From Bacteroidota bacterium (GTDB lineage Bacteria; Bacteroidota; Bacteroidia; NS11-12g; UBA955): 64,000 nucleotides of DNA. The DNA lies in the NCBI GenBank assembly GCA_027488835.1, contig JAIYAW010000006.1:64556-128555 (forward strand). Direction: 5' to 3'. The notes below the pieces were generated by a model, which ran no database searches, was not told the DNA's origin, and saw only the letters and a list, made by a program, of their open reading frames with translations. Position numbers and translations under genes: made by a program. Of this stretch, positions 8,194-16,980 are shown piece by piece (the stretch's first letter is position 1; every line of letters begins with the position of its first letter).

Positions 8194-9584
8194 ATGATTG
8201 AAATTCCAATCAATGTAGTCACTGTTGCTCTCTCTACCAATACTTTTACGATATCTCCCTTTTTGTGATTTTCCTTAGGAAAAACCACCACAATATTTTC
8301 ATCGCTGCGTCCCATCCAATCATTTTCACTTTTCTTGCTGCTACCTTCAACAAGTACTTCTACGATATTTCCAATTCGAGCAGTGTTTTTAGATAAACTC
8401 GTTTTATTTTGAACTTTAATAATTTCAGTTAATCTTCTGCCTTTAATTTCTTCAGGAACATCATCAGTAAGTTTTTTAGCGGCAGGAGTTCCAGGGCGTT
8501 CACTATACATATACATGTAGCTAAAATCAAATTGAGCTTCCTCGATTAATGTAATTGTATCTTGGTGTTCTTCCTCTGTTTCAGTGCAGAAACCTGAAAT
8601 TATATCGCAGGAAATACCACAATTTGGAATGATTTGTCGGATCATTTTAATTTTATTCAAATACCATTCTCTGGTATAATTGCGGCTCATGATATCTAAA
8701 ATTCTTGAGTTTCCACTTTGGGCAGGTAAATGAATATTATTGCAAATATTTGAATATTTTGCCATGATATTTACTACCTTTTCATTGATATCTCTTGGGT
8801 GGCTAGTGCTGTAGCGAATACGCATATTTGGAACGGATAAAGCAACCAATTCCAGTAAATCTGCAAAGTCAATGGCAGTTTCTTGTTCTTTATCAGTAAG
8901 TTTTTTGAATTCTTTTTTTTGTCCCCCACCAAACCATAAATAGCTATTTACATTTTGCCCAAGCATGGTAATTTCTTTATATCCTTTAGATTGGAGTTCA
9001 AGAACTTCGTTTACAATGCTTTGAGAATCGCGGCTGCGTTCACGGCCGCGTGTGTATGGAACAACACAAAAACTGCACATATTGTCGCAACCTCGCATAA
9101 TACTCACAAATGCTGTAACTCCGTTGCTGTTTAATCGAACGGGATTTAGGTCTCCATAGGTTTCTTCGCGAGATAAAAGAACATTAATGGCTCTACCTCC
9201 TCCATCAACCTCAGCAACCAATTTTGGTAAGTCGCGGTAGCTATCTGGGCCAGCAACCACATCGACTAGTTTTTCTTCCTCTAATAATTTATCTTTCAAC
9301 CGCTCGGCCATGCAGCCTAAAACTCCAATAATTAAATCTTTATTGGATCTTTTGTTCATTCGAAGATGTTTGAGCCTTTCTCTAATTCTGGTTTCGGCAT
9401 TATCGCGAATTGCGCAAGTATTTAAAAAGATGACATCTGCATCAAGTTCGTCGGTTGTGTTTTCAAAACCGTGTTCGTGCATGATACTTGCAATGATTTC
9501 GCTATCTGAAAAATTCATTGCACAACCATAACTCTCAATATAGAGTTTGCGGGTATTAATAATTGGTGTTACGTTGGTTGTCAT
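8190..9584 (-). CDS. miaB: tRNA-2-methylthio-N6-dimethylallyladenosine synthase (MiaB)
   Basis: A radical-SAM methylthiotransferase that converts i6A37 to ms2i6A37 in tRNAs reading UNN codons. The 464-residue protein has the family layout: an N-terminal UPF0004 domain with three cluster cysteines ([27 protein letters not shown]), the radical-SAM motif [22 protein letters not shown] (CxxxCxxC), and a C-terminal TRAM domain ([30 protein letters not shown]). [10 protein letters not shown] and the YTRGRERSR segment fit MiaB better than MtaB or RimO. A TATTTTTG box lies 8 nt upstream of the ATG, implying a very short mRNA leader. Confidence 0.96.
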   Translation of the reverse strand: MTTNVTPIINTRKLYIESYGCAMNFSDSEIIASIMHEHGFENTTDELDADVIFLNTCAIRDNAETRIRERLKHLRMNKRSNKDLIIGVLGCMAERLKDKLLEEEKLVDVVAGPDSYRDLPKLVAEVDGGGRAINVLLSREETYGDLNPVRLNSNGVTAFVSIMRGCDNMCSFCVVPYTRGRERSRDSQSIVNEVLELQSKGYKEITMLGQNVNSYLWFGGGQKKEFKKLTDKEQETAIDFADLLELVALSVPNMRIRYSTSHPRDINEKVVNIMAKYSNICNNIHLPAQSGNSRILDIMSRNYTREWYLNKIKMIRQIIPNCGISCDIISGFCTETEEEHQDTITLIEEAQFDFSYMYMYSERPGTPAAKKLTDDVPEEIKGRRLTEIIKVQNKTSLSKNTARIGNIVEVLVEGSSKKSENDWMGRSDENIVVVFPKENHKKGDIVKVLVERATVTTLIGISII

Positions 9585-9592
9585 TTAATGTA

Positions 9593-9600
9593 CAAAAATA
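9593..9600 (-). promoter_or_regulatory. Promoter -7 box of miaB
   Basis: TATTTTTG on the minus strand, a perfect TAnnTTTG, ends 8 nt before the miaB ATG. A TTTG lies 15 nt further upstream, slightly closer than the usual -33 spacing. Confidence 0.55.
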
Positions 9601-9660
9601 GCAGTAAAAGTTGGACAAATGAATGAACAATATATGAAATGAATTAGGGTTTGAATCCTT

Positions 9661-9675
9661 TTTCGCATATTTGCA
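9661..9675 (+). promoter_or_regulatory. Promoter-like TTTCGCATATTTGCA element
   Basis: Contains CATATTTG (9666-9673), one base off TAnnTTTG, 8 nt before the ATG at 9682. It is embedded in the TTCGCATnTTTGC word shared with the elements at 6633 and 62753. Confidence 0.45.
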
Positions 9676-9681
9676 GTAAAT

Positions 9682-11424
9682 ATGGCATTTAAAAGAGGTG
9701 TTTTTTTGTTCTTATTTCCACTTTTAGTCGGAAATATGTATGCACAAAATTCGGATAAAGATAAGGGACAATTCACAGGCAATTTATTGGCGAATTATCA
9801 AAAATATTTGCGCGATGATGATATTGGTGCGACTACAAAAGCATATCGTCAAAACACGGCAAGCACCGATGCTTGGTTGTTTATGCAGTACCGCATCAAA
9901 GATTATAGTTTTATTTTGAGATATGATGGGTTTAATAACTCACCATTACTGGATCCTCAGGATATTTACACAAACCATGGCATTGGGTTTTGGCAAATTA
10001 GTAAAAAAGTAAACGATTTAGAAATTACAGCCGGCTCATTTTACGATCAATTTGGTTCGGGAGTTTTATTCAGGGCCTATGAGCAAAGGCAGATTGGGAT
10101 TGATTATGCCATTCAAGGTTTAAGATTGGCTTATAATTTTAAGGACAAGTGGAACAATGACTGGAGAATAAAAGGGTTCTCTGGAAATCAAAAAGGAACA
10201 AACAAAAGTAGATTTGATTATGCACCGCAAGTAATTAGTGGCATTAATTTGGAGGGAAGCATAGCAATGAAAACAGATTCAAAAGACTTGGGTAATTTGC
10301 AAGTTGGAACTTCTGCAATCAATCGTACTTTAGACGGAACATCTATGGATTGGTTGGTTTCAAATATCAACACTTACGATCGTGATAATCAATTTTTTCC
10401 AAAATATAATGTGTATGGATTTAATGGATATTTCACCTACAATATTGGCAATTTATCTTGGAATGTAGAAGGGAATTATAAAACCAAGGAAGCTGTTGTA
10501 GGTATGGATAATCGATTATCTAACAAAGATGGTAAGGTATTTTATTCATCATTAAGTTGGGGTAAAAGTAAAATGAAAGTGGGCGATTCTTCTCAAGTCT
10601 CAATTGGTTTGAATGTTCAAGGCAGACATGTAGATCATTTTACTTTCAAAACTTCGCCACGCGCAATTTTATTAGATGGGCTGGTTTCATATTTACCATC
10701 TTTGACTAAGCAAAATACCTATCGATTAATGGCCAGGTATAATGCTCCGGGGCAGGATTTGGGAGAAGATGGGGTACAAGGTGAAATTGAATGTAAAATT
10801 GGTAGCAAAAAGAAAATTAAGAGATTTTTTGGTGAAACAAGAATTTCATTTAATGCAAGTTACGTTCAATCTTTGGCGAGTAATGGAAAATATGATTCAA
10901 GTAGTGCGACTATGAAACCGATTCAGTTGTTTAGAGAGTATAATTTGGAAATTGTTCAAAATTTAGGCAAAGACAAATTGAAATTGGGTGTTCAAAGTAT
11001 CTTTTATAACCAAGCCAGATACGAACAAGAGCCAGAATATGATGCGGTTCAAACAATTACTCCATTTTTTGAATGGTTACATAAAACACATACAGGAAAA
11101 AGCTTACGCGTGGAAGGTCAGTTTTTGTATACCAAACAAGATCAAGGTTCATTTGCTAATATTGTTTTGGAATATTACCTATCGAAGAATTTTTCAGTAT
11201 CTGCTGGCGATATGTTGAATGTAATTCCTCATAGATATCCAAACATGGCAATCAGCAATAAAATCATCCATTATCCATCCTTTTTTATGGGATATGTTCA
11301 TAATAACAGTGTATACACATTGGCATTCATTAAACAGCAATCAGGGGTAAATTGTAGTGGTGGTATTTGTCGTTTGGAACCTGCTTTTAGCGGCGTAAGA
11401 TTTACCGTAAGCAGTAATTTCTAA
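9682..11424 (+). CDS. Predicted outer-membrane beta-rich protein (DUF6029-like)
   Basis: 580 residues with an N-terminal signal peptide (MAFKRGVFLFLFPLLVGNMYA, cleavage before QNSDK). The mature part is rich in alternating aromatic/polar strands, with no transmembrane helices, and ends in an aromatic residue (RFTVSSNF), as outer-membrane barrels often do. The segment LEITAGSFYDQFGSGVLFRAYEQRQIGIDYAIQGLRL is the conserved core I associate with Bacteroidota DUF6029 proteins. The function is unknown; an outer-membrane porin-like or structural role is inferred. It is divergent from miaB and convergent with the PspC gene. Confidence 0.7.
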   Translation: MAFKRGVFLFLFPLLVGNMYAQNSDKDKGQFTGNLLANYQKYLRDDDIGATTKAYRQNTASTDAWLFMQYRIKDYSFILRYDGFNNSPLLDPQDIYTNHGIGFWQISKKVNDLEITAGSFYDQFGSGVLFRAYEQRQIGIDYAIQGLRLAYNFKDKWNNDWRIKGFSGNQKGTNKSRFDYAPQVISGINLEGSIAMKTDSKDLGNLQVGTSAINRTLDGTSMDWLVSNINTYDRDNQFFPKYNVYGFNGYFTYNIGNLSWNVEGNYKTKEAVVGMDNRLSNKDGKVFYSSLSWGKSKMKVGDSSQVSIGLNVQGRHVDHFTFKTSPRAILLDGLVSYLPSLTKQNTYRLMARYNAPGQDLGEDGVQGEIECKIGSKKKIKRFFGETRISFNASYVQSLASNGKYDSSSATMKPIQLFREYNLEIVQNLGKDKLKLGVQSIFYNQARYEQEPEYDAVQTITPFFEWLHKTHTGKSLRVEGQFLYTKQDQGSFANIVLEYYLSKNFSVSAGDMLNVIPHRYPNMAISNKIIHYPSFFMGYVHNNSVYTLAFIKQQSGVNCSGGICRLEPAFSGVRFTVSSNF

Positions 11425-11435
11425 GAATTAGGATT

Positions 11436-11654
11436 TTATAAATCCCAAATTCTGGTTCTTCCTTCTCTGTTATATTTTTTAACATTAAGCCAAAAAGCTG
11501 CAATTAGATAAAATATAATGGGTGAGCCCAAGGTGAAGAAACTTGCGTAAATAAAAGACATTCTAACACTTCTGGTAGAAATATGCATTTTGTCGGCCAG
11601 CTGCGAGCAAACCCCAAATAATGATTTTTCCAAAGGGTATTTAATGAATTTCAT
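11436..11654 (-). CDS. PspC domain protein
   Basis: 72 residues, a single-domain PspC protein. The N-terminal segment YPLEKSLFGVCSQLADKMHISTRSVRMSFI is the PspC signature (G-V-C-x-x-[hydrophobic]-A, then V-R). One hydrophobic span follows (ASFFTLGSPIIFYLIAAFWL), then a short basic tail. Family members sit in the inner membrane and take part in envelope-stress responses with PspA-like partners. No pspA-like gene is visible here. It lies 72 bp downstream of trmN6 on the same strand and may be cotranscribed. Confidence 0.85.
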   Translation of the reverse strand: MKFIKYPLEKSLFGVCSQLADKMHISTRSVRMSFIYASFFTLGSPIIFYLIAAFWLNVKKYNREGRTRIWDL

Positions 11655-11726
11655 TTAAACGAAGGTATGTAAAATTTTCGACAAATTTTGGGCGCTGATA
11701 ATAATTCACTTCTAATTATATTTCAA

Positions 11727-12452
11727 TCAAATGGTTAGTGCTTCAATTTTGTAAAATGGATGAAGAATTTTATAACTTTCGGGAGTGAATTTATTTTGTT
11801 TGTTGCGGACAAAAATTAATTTCTTTTCTAATTGAGTTGGAAGAATTTTTGCAAATTGAATAAAAATCAAATGGGCACTTTTGTCTGAATTCGGAGCAAT
11901 TTCAACAATTGTATGGATATGTAAATCCGTAGTTTTTAAATATTTATGAATATCAATTAATGCAGAATGCGGTAGTAATATCCAAGCAGTTCCCCTATTA
12001 TCTAATATATTGTTAATGAGATTGAAAAAATCTACAAAATTGTAATTTTGAAAATGTCGTGCTTGATTTCTTGCGATTTCATCAGATTCCAATTGGTTAA
12101 CAAAAAATGGAGGATTGCATATAATGGCATCGAAAGTTGATTCAAATTGATATTTAAACATATCAGATTGAACAATTTGGATGTTTGAACCAACATTGTT
12201 TTCATCTATATTTTTTTGAGCTTGAATTGCTGTTTCTTGATGTTGTTCAATTCCCAAAATATGTGAAGTAGGGTACTTTTGATGCATCATAAGTGCGAGC
12301 AGTCCAGTTCCTGTTCCTAAATCTAAAATTCTTTTTGGATTATTAAAAGTGCAAAAGGCTCCAAACAAACAAGCATCTGTTGTTACGGGGAGTGTAACTT
12401 GCTCTTGATGGATTGTGAAGTTTTTAAACTCGAAAGGACTACGTTTTTTCAC
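11727..12452 (-). CDS. trmN6: tRNA1(Val) (adenine-37-N6)-methyltransferase (TrmN6/YfiC)
   Basis: An SAM-dependent methylase that makes m6A37 in tRNA-Val. The 241-residue protein starts FEFKNFTIHQEQVTLPVTTDACLFGAF, typical of the YfiC family. The SAM-binding motif ILDLGTGTGLLALMM lies near residue 40 and the N6-adenine methylase motif NPPFF near residue 112. The N-terminus overlaps the 3' end of the ABC ATPase gene by 14 bp, so the two are translationally coupled although their roles look unrelated. Confidence 0.92.
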   Translation of the reverse strand: MKKRSPFEFKNFTIHQEQVTLPVTTDACLFGAFCTFNNPKRILDLGTGTGLLALMMHQKYPTSHILGIEQHQETAIQAQKNIDENNVGSNIQIVQSDMFKYQFESTFDAIICNPPFFVNQLESDEIARNQARHFQNYNFVDFFNLINNILDNRGTAWILLPHSALIDIHKYLKTTDLHIHTIVEIAPNSDKSAHLIFIQFAKILPTQLEKKLIFVRNKQNKFTPESYKILHPFYKIEALTI

Positions 12453-13158
12453 TAAAAATTAAATCAGTAGAGAAAATCTTTGGATCATTGAAAAATTGAT
12501 ATCCATTTTTTGTAAACGCCAAAATATGGTTGGCATAAGGCAGAGAAATATCAAGGTCGTGGGTGCTAATGATGATGTATTTGCCTTGTTCTGTGGCAAT
12601 TTTTTTAACGAGGGATAAAAACTGTGTTCGGCTTGGGTAATCAAGAAATGCCATGGGTTCATCGAGCAATAAAATAGGCGTTTCCTGAGAAAGGCATCGA
12701 ACGAGCATCACTTTTTGCTTTTCTCCATCGGAGAGTTGGGCGAAATTTTTTTGTTTCAGGTTTTCTATTCCACAAATTTTAAAATAAGAATTTATTATGC
12801 CTTTATTCTCATCGTTGTTCAATTGCCAAGACTTTGTAAATCTTTGACGACCACTCATTGCAATATCCATTGCTGACATCAATTCAATGTTGGGTGGAGT
12901 TGGCAACATGAGAGAAATATATGAGGCAAGTTCATCGTTTGGCATATTTGAAAGTTGTTTGCCATTCAAAGTTACAAATCCGTGTAAAGGCTCGTAAATA
13001 TTGAGCAATGTTTTTAAAAATACGGATTTCCCTATACCATTTGCACCAAGTAATAGGGTAATAGAACCTGATTCTAAATGGAATGAAATCTTTGAATGAA
13101 TTTCAGTCAATTTATTTTTGATTTTAAACCCTGTTGATATTTCGTGAATGGCAAGCAT
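12439..13158 (-). CDS. ABC transporter ATPase, iron/hemin/cobalamin-import type, orphan
   Basis: 239 residues with a complete nucleotide-binding domain: Walker A GANGIGKS near residue 40, signature LSDGEKQK, Walker B ILLLDEPMAFLD, and H-loop STHD. LDEPMAFLDYPSR and the overall layout resemble FecE/HmuV/BtuD ATPases of siderophore, heme or B12 importers. No permease or binding protein lies nearby, so its partner must be elsewhere. A minus-strand CATTTTTG (13171-13178) sits 12 nt before the ATG and may be its -7 box. It overlaps trmN6 by 14 bp. The substrate cannot be told from the sequence. Confidence 0.9.
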   Translation of the reverse strand: MLAIHEISTGFKIKNKLTEIHSKISFHLESGSITLLLGANGIGKSVFLKTLLNIYEPLHGFVTLNGKQLSNMPNDELASYISLMLPTPPNIELMSAMDIAMSGRQRFTKSWQLNNDENKGIINSYFKICGIENLKQKNFAQLSDGEKQKVMLVRCLSQETPILLLDEPMAFLDYPSRTQFLSLVKKIATEQGKYIIISTHDLDISLPYANHILAFTKNGYQFFNDPKIFSTDLIFSEKT

Positions 13159-13175
13159 TGTTATTGACTACAAAA

Positions 13176-13709
13176 ATGAGATATTCGTACGACTATATGC
13201 AATTTATTCAAGCAAGTTATCAAGAAATTGACAAAATAATTGAATTGGCTCAAAAAATTTGGCGCGACCATTATCCTTCAATCATTGGATATGAGCAAGT
13301 TGAATTCATGCTGGCTAAAATGTATGATAAAGCGTCTTTGGAAAAGCAGATTCAAACGGGTGATGCGTTTTATTTGGCTTTTGATGAGAGAGTAAATCGT
13401 TATTTGGGATTTGTTTCGGTTAGAAATGAGGGAGAATCAAAACTTTTCATTAATAAATTTTACATTGATACAGATCAACAGCGTTCTGGAATTGGTTTGC
13501 ACTTTTTTGATTTTATTTTGCGTGAATATCTCCCTCAAGAAATTAGATTACAAGTGAATAGACAAAATTATAAGGCAATTAATTTTTATTTTAAGGCAGG
13601 ATTTAAAATTGAAAAAGTTGCTGATTTTGATATTGGCGACGGTTATTTTATGAATGATTTCATCATGATTTGGGAAAGTTTGGAAAAGCGTTCGGTAAAA
13701 CGGGTTTGA
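13176..13709 (+). CDS. GNAT family N-acetyltransferase
   Basis: A 177-residue acetyl-CoA-dependent acyltransferase. Visible family features are FINKFYIDTDQQRSGIGLHFFDFIL (motif A with the acetyl-CoA pyrophosphate loop Q-R-S-G-I-G) and LQVNRQNYKAINFYFKAGFKI (motif B). The substrate is unknown. Candidate starts are ATG 13176 and ATG 13197 (MQFIQASYQEIDK); the longer frame from 13134 would overlap the divergent ABC ATPase gene and is unlikely. The stop is 17 nt before the ABC-F start, so it probably leads an operon with ABC-F and the T9SS Plug gene. Confidence 0.88.
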   Translation: MRYSYDYMQFIQASYQEIDKIIELAQKIWRDHYPSIIGYEQVEFMLAKMYDKASLEKQIQTGDAFYLAFDERVNRYLGFVSVRNEGESKLFINKFYIDTDQQRSGIGLHFFDFILREYLPQEIRLQVNRQNYKAINFYFKAGFKIEKVADFDIGDGYFMNDFIMIWESLEKRSVKRV

Positions 13710-13726
13710 GGGGTTAATTTTGCACC

Positions 13727-15646
13727 GTGCTCGCATTAGTTGACTTTTCATTCGAATTCGCTGGAAGATATTTATATAAAAACGCCGGATGGCATATTAA
13801 ACCTAGCGAAAAAATTGGTTTGGTAGGATTAAACGGTACCGGTAAATCTACATTATTACGTGTAGTTGCTGGTGAATTTGATTTGAGGGAAGGAAGCTTG
13901 TCTAAATCTTCGAGCTTGAAAATTGGATTCCTTAACCAAGATTTGTTGAGTTTGGAGTTTCAAGAAAGTGTGCGTGATGTTGTAATGGCGGGACGAGATG
14001 ATTTGGTAATTATTGATAATGAAATTAACCAATTATTGCACGAATTAGAAACTGAATATGACGATAAGCGTATCAACCGATTGACCGATTTACAAGATCA
14101 GTTTGGACAATTGGGTGGATACGATTGGCAGAGTCAGGGTGACAAAATTCTTGAGGGACTTGGTTTTACAACAGAAATGTTGGAAAAACCGTTGAAGGAA
14201 TTTAGTGGTGGATGGCGTATGCGTGCAATGTTGGGTAGATTGTTGTTGCAAGCTCCTGATTTGTTACTTTTAGATGAGCCTACGAACCATTTAGATTTGC
14301 CAACAATTGAGTGGTTAGAAAACTATTTGAGCGATTATCAAGGAACGTACGTGATTGTTTCACATGATCGTTTTTTCTTGGATAAAACGGTAAATAGAAT
14401 AGCGGAAGTTGCTCATCAACAATTATATCACTACAAAGGGAATTTTTCCGATTATTTGGATCAAAAAGATGAGCGCGATGAAATGTTACAGCGCCGATTT
14501 GAGAACCAACAAACCTATATCAAGCAGCAAATGCAATTTATTTCTCGTTTTAGATATAAAGCAAGTAAATCAACAGCAGTTCAGAGTAGGGTAAAAATGT
14601 TGAATAAAATTGATCGCATTGAATTGAAAGATAAGGAGCGCGGTGATTTTGATATAAAATTCAACATTCGAGTAAATCCGGGAAAGCAAATTGTTGACAT
14701 GGATGGTGTGAGTAAAAGCTATGGCGATTTACACATTTTGCATGATACTAGGGGTCAAATCATGCGAGGTGACAAAATTGCCATTGTTGGAGCCAATGGA
14801 AAGGGTAAATCTACCTTACTCCGTATGATGCATGGAAGCGAGCCCCATGAAGGTAATATTGAATTGGGTTGGAATGTGGAATCTGCATTTTTTGCTCAGC
14901 ATCAATTAGAAGCCTTGAATTTAAAGAATGACTTATTGAATGAACTTGGTACGGTGAGTGCTGAATATACTGAAAAAGAATTGCGTACTGTTTTGGGATG
15001 TTTTTTGTTTACAGGGCAAGAAGTGTTCAAAAAGGTAAAAGTTTTATCAGGTGGTGAGAAATCTCGGTTGGCCTTAGCAAAAACGTTAATTACACAATCG
15101 AATTTCTTGTTATTGGATGAGCCTACGAATCACTTAGATATGTTTTCAACTTCGGTGTTGGCGGAAGCATTAGAAAACTATGAAGGTACAATCATCTTTG
15201 TTTCTCACGATAGGACTTTTATTAGTAGGGTCGCCAATAAAATTTGGTGGATTGAAAATGGGCAAATAAAAGAATATTTAGGCACATTTGATGAATTTAA
15301 TGAATGGAATGCAAACAGGGTGGTTGAACATATTCCAATTGTTAAAACAGTTCCAACGCAAAAGTTAGAAATTAAGGTTGATGAACCAAATGTAAAAAAA
15401 TCAACTCTTTCTAAGAATCAAATTCAAAGACTTGAGCAAGATATGGAGAAATTCGAATCCGAAATTAAGGAAATTGAAGCCAAGAATAATAAATTAACCG
15501 CGTTAATGCAGAGTTCTGAGGTTTCATCAAATTCAGAGAAATTGATGGAGGTTATGGGAACGCACAAAGCCAATTTGGAATTGATGATTCAACTACAAGC
15601 TAAATATGATGAAACCATGGAAGCATGGTTGTTGTCGCAAGAATAG
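13727..15646 (+). CDS. ABC-F family ATPase (ribosome-associated)
   Basis: 639 residues with two ABC domains on one chain and no membrane domain, the ABC-F arrangement of EttA/Uup/YheS-type translation factors. The first domain has GLNGTGKS, FSGGWRMR and LLLLDEPTNHLD; the second has GANGKGKS, LSGGEKSR and LLLDEPTNHLD. Between them is the charged helical P-site linker region (YIKQQMQFISRFRYKASKSTAVQSRVKMLNKI). A coiled-coil tail (residues about 560-639) suits Uup- or YheS-like members. Translation starts at GTG 13727; no ATG precedes the first Walker A. The plausible role is resolving stalled ribosomes; antibiotic resistance is possible but not indicated. Confidence 0.93.
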   Translation: MLALVDFSFEFAGRYLYKNAGWHIKPSEKIGLVGLNGTGKSTLLRVVAGEFDLREGSLSKSSSLKIGFLNQDLLSLEFQESVRDVVMAGRDDLVIIDNEINQLLHELETEYDDKRINRLTDLQDQFGQLGGYDWQSQGDKILEGLGFTTEMLEKPLKEFSGGWRMRAMLGRLLLQAPDLLLLDEPTNHLDLPTIEWLENYLSDYQGTYVIVSHDRFFLDKTVNRIAEVAHQQLYHYKGNFSDYLDQKDERDEMLQRRFENQQTYIKQQMQFISRFRYKASKSTAVQSRVKMLNKIDRIELKDKERGDFDIKFNIRVNPGKQIVDMDGVSKSYGDLHILHDTRGQIMRGDKIAIVGANGKGKSTLLRMMHGSEPHEGNIELGWNVESAFFAQHQLEALNLKNDLLNELGTVSAEYTEKELRTVLGCFLFTGQEVFKKVKVLSGGEKSRLALAKTLITQSNFLLLDEPTNHLDMFSTSVLAEALENYEGTIIFVSHDRTFISRVANKIWWIENGQIKEYLGTFDEFNEWNANRVVEHIPIVKTVPTQKLEIKVDEPNVKKSTLSKNQIQRLEQDMEKFESEIKEIEAKNNKLTALMQSSEVSSNSEKLMEVMGTHKANLELMIQLQAKYDETMEAWLLSQE

Positions 15647-15666
15647 TCAATTGGCATTTTTTTTGT

Positions 15667-15674
15667 TATGTTTG
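15667..15674 (+). promoter_or_regulatory. Possible -7 box before the T9SS Plug gene
   Basis: TATGTTTG matches TAnnTTTG exactly but ends only 4 nt before the ATG at 15679. If it is used, the mRNA would be leaderless or nearly so. The gene may instead be read through from ABC-F. Confidence 0.3.
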
Positions 15675-15678
15675 AGAA

Positions 15679-16980
15679 ATGAAACACATTGTACTTATAT
15701 TTTTTCTGTTTTTAGGTGGAGAAAAACTTCACGCGAATTTAGACAGTACATTGCGTTTTACCAATGCCATTTATGAAGGTGATATCAGAACGGTAAGGGT
15801 AACTCAAACCCAAAGCGGATTTGGTTTTCCAATTGCAACGTTAGAAAACGCTTTGGAGAATTTAAAACTTGAATTTGATCAGCTAACTGCAGAAAGAGAT
15901 TTTTATCAGTTTACATTAATTTTATGCGATGCCCAATGGAACAAGGTTTCAATGGCAAAAACTCAATATTTGGAAGGCACTGGATTTGAAAATCTGGAAA
16001 ATTATGTATTTTCAAATTCAACATTGACGCAGTATGTACATTATTCTCAAAATTTCCCTACTGAAAATACATTGCCTAAGTATGCCGGTAATTATTTGCT
16101 CGTAGTTTATAGAAATTTTAATGAAGCTGATATTGTTTTATCTAGGAGAGTTATGTTTTTAAGTTCTAAAGGAAATGTTGATGTAACCATAAATCAGAGT
16201 AATCAAGTCGAATTTAGACAAGAAAATCAACAAGTTAATTTTACATTTAGTACATTAAAAGATTATTATATTCCCAATCCATATCAAGATTTGTCCGCGG
16301 TAATTTTACAGAATGGGGAATGGGTTTCTGCAATAGATAATTTAAAGCCTCAGTTTATCCAAAGTCAATCGTATGCCTATAAGCAAATTCAAGGCACCCA
16401 ATTCAGTGGTGTAAACGAATATCGATCTTTTGACATTAGAAGTTTAAGGTCGAGTCAAGCTTGGGTCAAAAAAAGAATGAATATTGGAAACCAAAAGCAT
16501 GTTTGGTTGGTAACTGATCAAAGCCGAGGTTATGATAGATATATGCCTTGGAGTGATTATAATGGTCGGGTTTTTTATGACAATAAAGATATCATTAAGG
16601 ATACGATGACCAAGAGCAACGGTGTTTCATTTGAAAGTGATTATGTATTTGTGCATTTTTCGTTGGCCGCTGATTTACAAGAAAGTGATGTTTATTTATT
16701 CGGTGAATTGAGTGATTGGCGTATCAATGAAAATTTGAAAATGTATTATAATGCGGATTTGAAAAATTATGAAGCGGTTGTTCCGTTAAAACAAGGTTAT
16801 TATAATTACATGTATGGTGTTTTGAATAAAACCACCAATAAATTGGAATTTAAGCCTCTAGAAGGTGCTAATTCGGCTACTGAGAATAATTACATGGTTT
16901 TGATGTACCACAGAAATCAAGCAATGCCGTTTGATGAATTGATTGGGTATGGACTAAAGAATTCACAAGGTAAAAAATAA
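15679..16980 (+). CDS. Type IX secretion system Plug protein (DUF5103)
   Basis: 433 residues with signal peptide MKHIVLIFFLFLGGEKLHA. The sequence matches the DUF5103 family, identified as the Plug that closes the periplasmic side of the SprA translocon in Flavobacterium johnsoniae. Matching parts are the N-terminal domain (YEGDIRTVRVTQ, FPIATLENALENLKLEFDQL), the middle YAGNYLLVVYRNFNEADIVLSRRVMF, and the C-terminal VPLKQGYYNYMYGV..EGANSATENNYMVLMYHRN. The length is normal. It fits the T9SS cargo encoded elsewhere in the window. Upstream are ABC-F and GNAT genes; downstream the glycosyltransferase gene converges with no gap. Confidence 0.88.
   Translation: MKHIVLIFFLFLGGEKLHANLDSTLRFTNAIYEGDIRTVRVTQTQSGFGFPIATLENALENLKLEFDQLTAERDFYQFTLILCDAQWNKVSMAKTQYLEGTGFENLENYVFSNSTLTQYVHYSQNFPTENTLPKYAGNYLLVVYRNFNEADIVLSRRVMFLSSKGNVDVTINQSNQVEFRQENQQVNFTFSTLKDYYIPNPYQDLSAVILQNGEWVSAIDNLKPQFIQSQSYAYKQIQGTQFSGVNEYRSFDIRSLRSSQAWVKKRMNIGNQKHVWLVTDQSRGYDRYMPWSDYNGRVFYDNKDIIKDTMTKSNGVSFESDYVFVHFSLAADLQESDVYLFGELSDWRINENLKMYYNADLKNYEAVVPLKQGYYNYMYGVLNKTTNKLEFKPLEGANSATENNYMVLMYHRNQAMPFDELIGYGLKNSQGKK

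Noticed and set aside
11424-11446. GGATTT/AAATCC hairpin after the DUF6029-like gene
   Set aside because: Short stem with no T-run on either strand, partly inside the PspC coding end; not convincing as a terminator.
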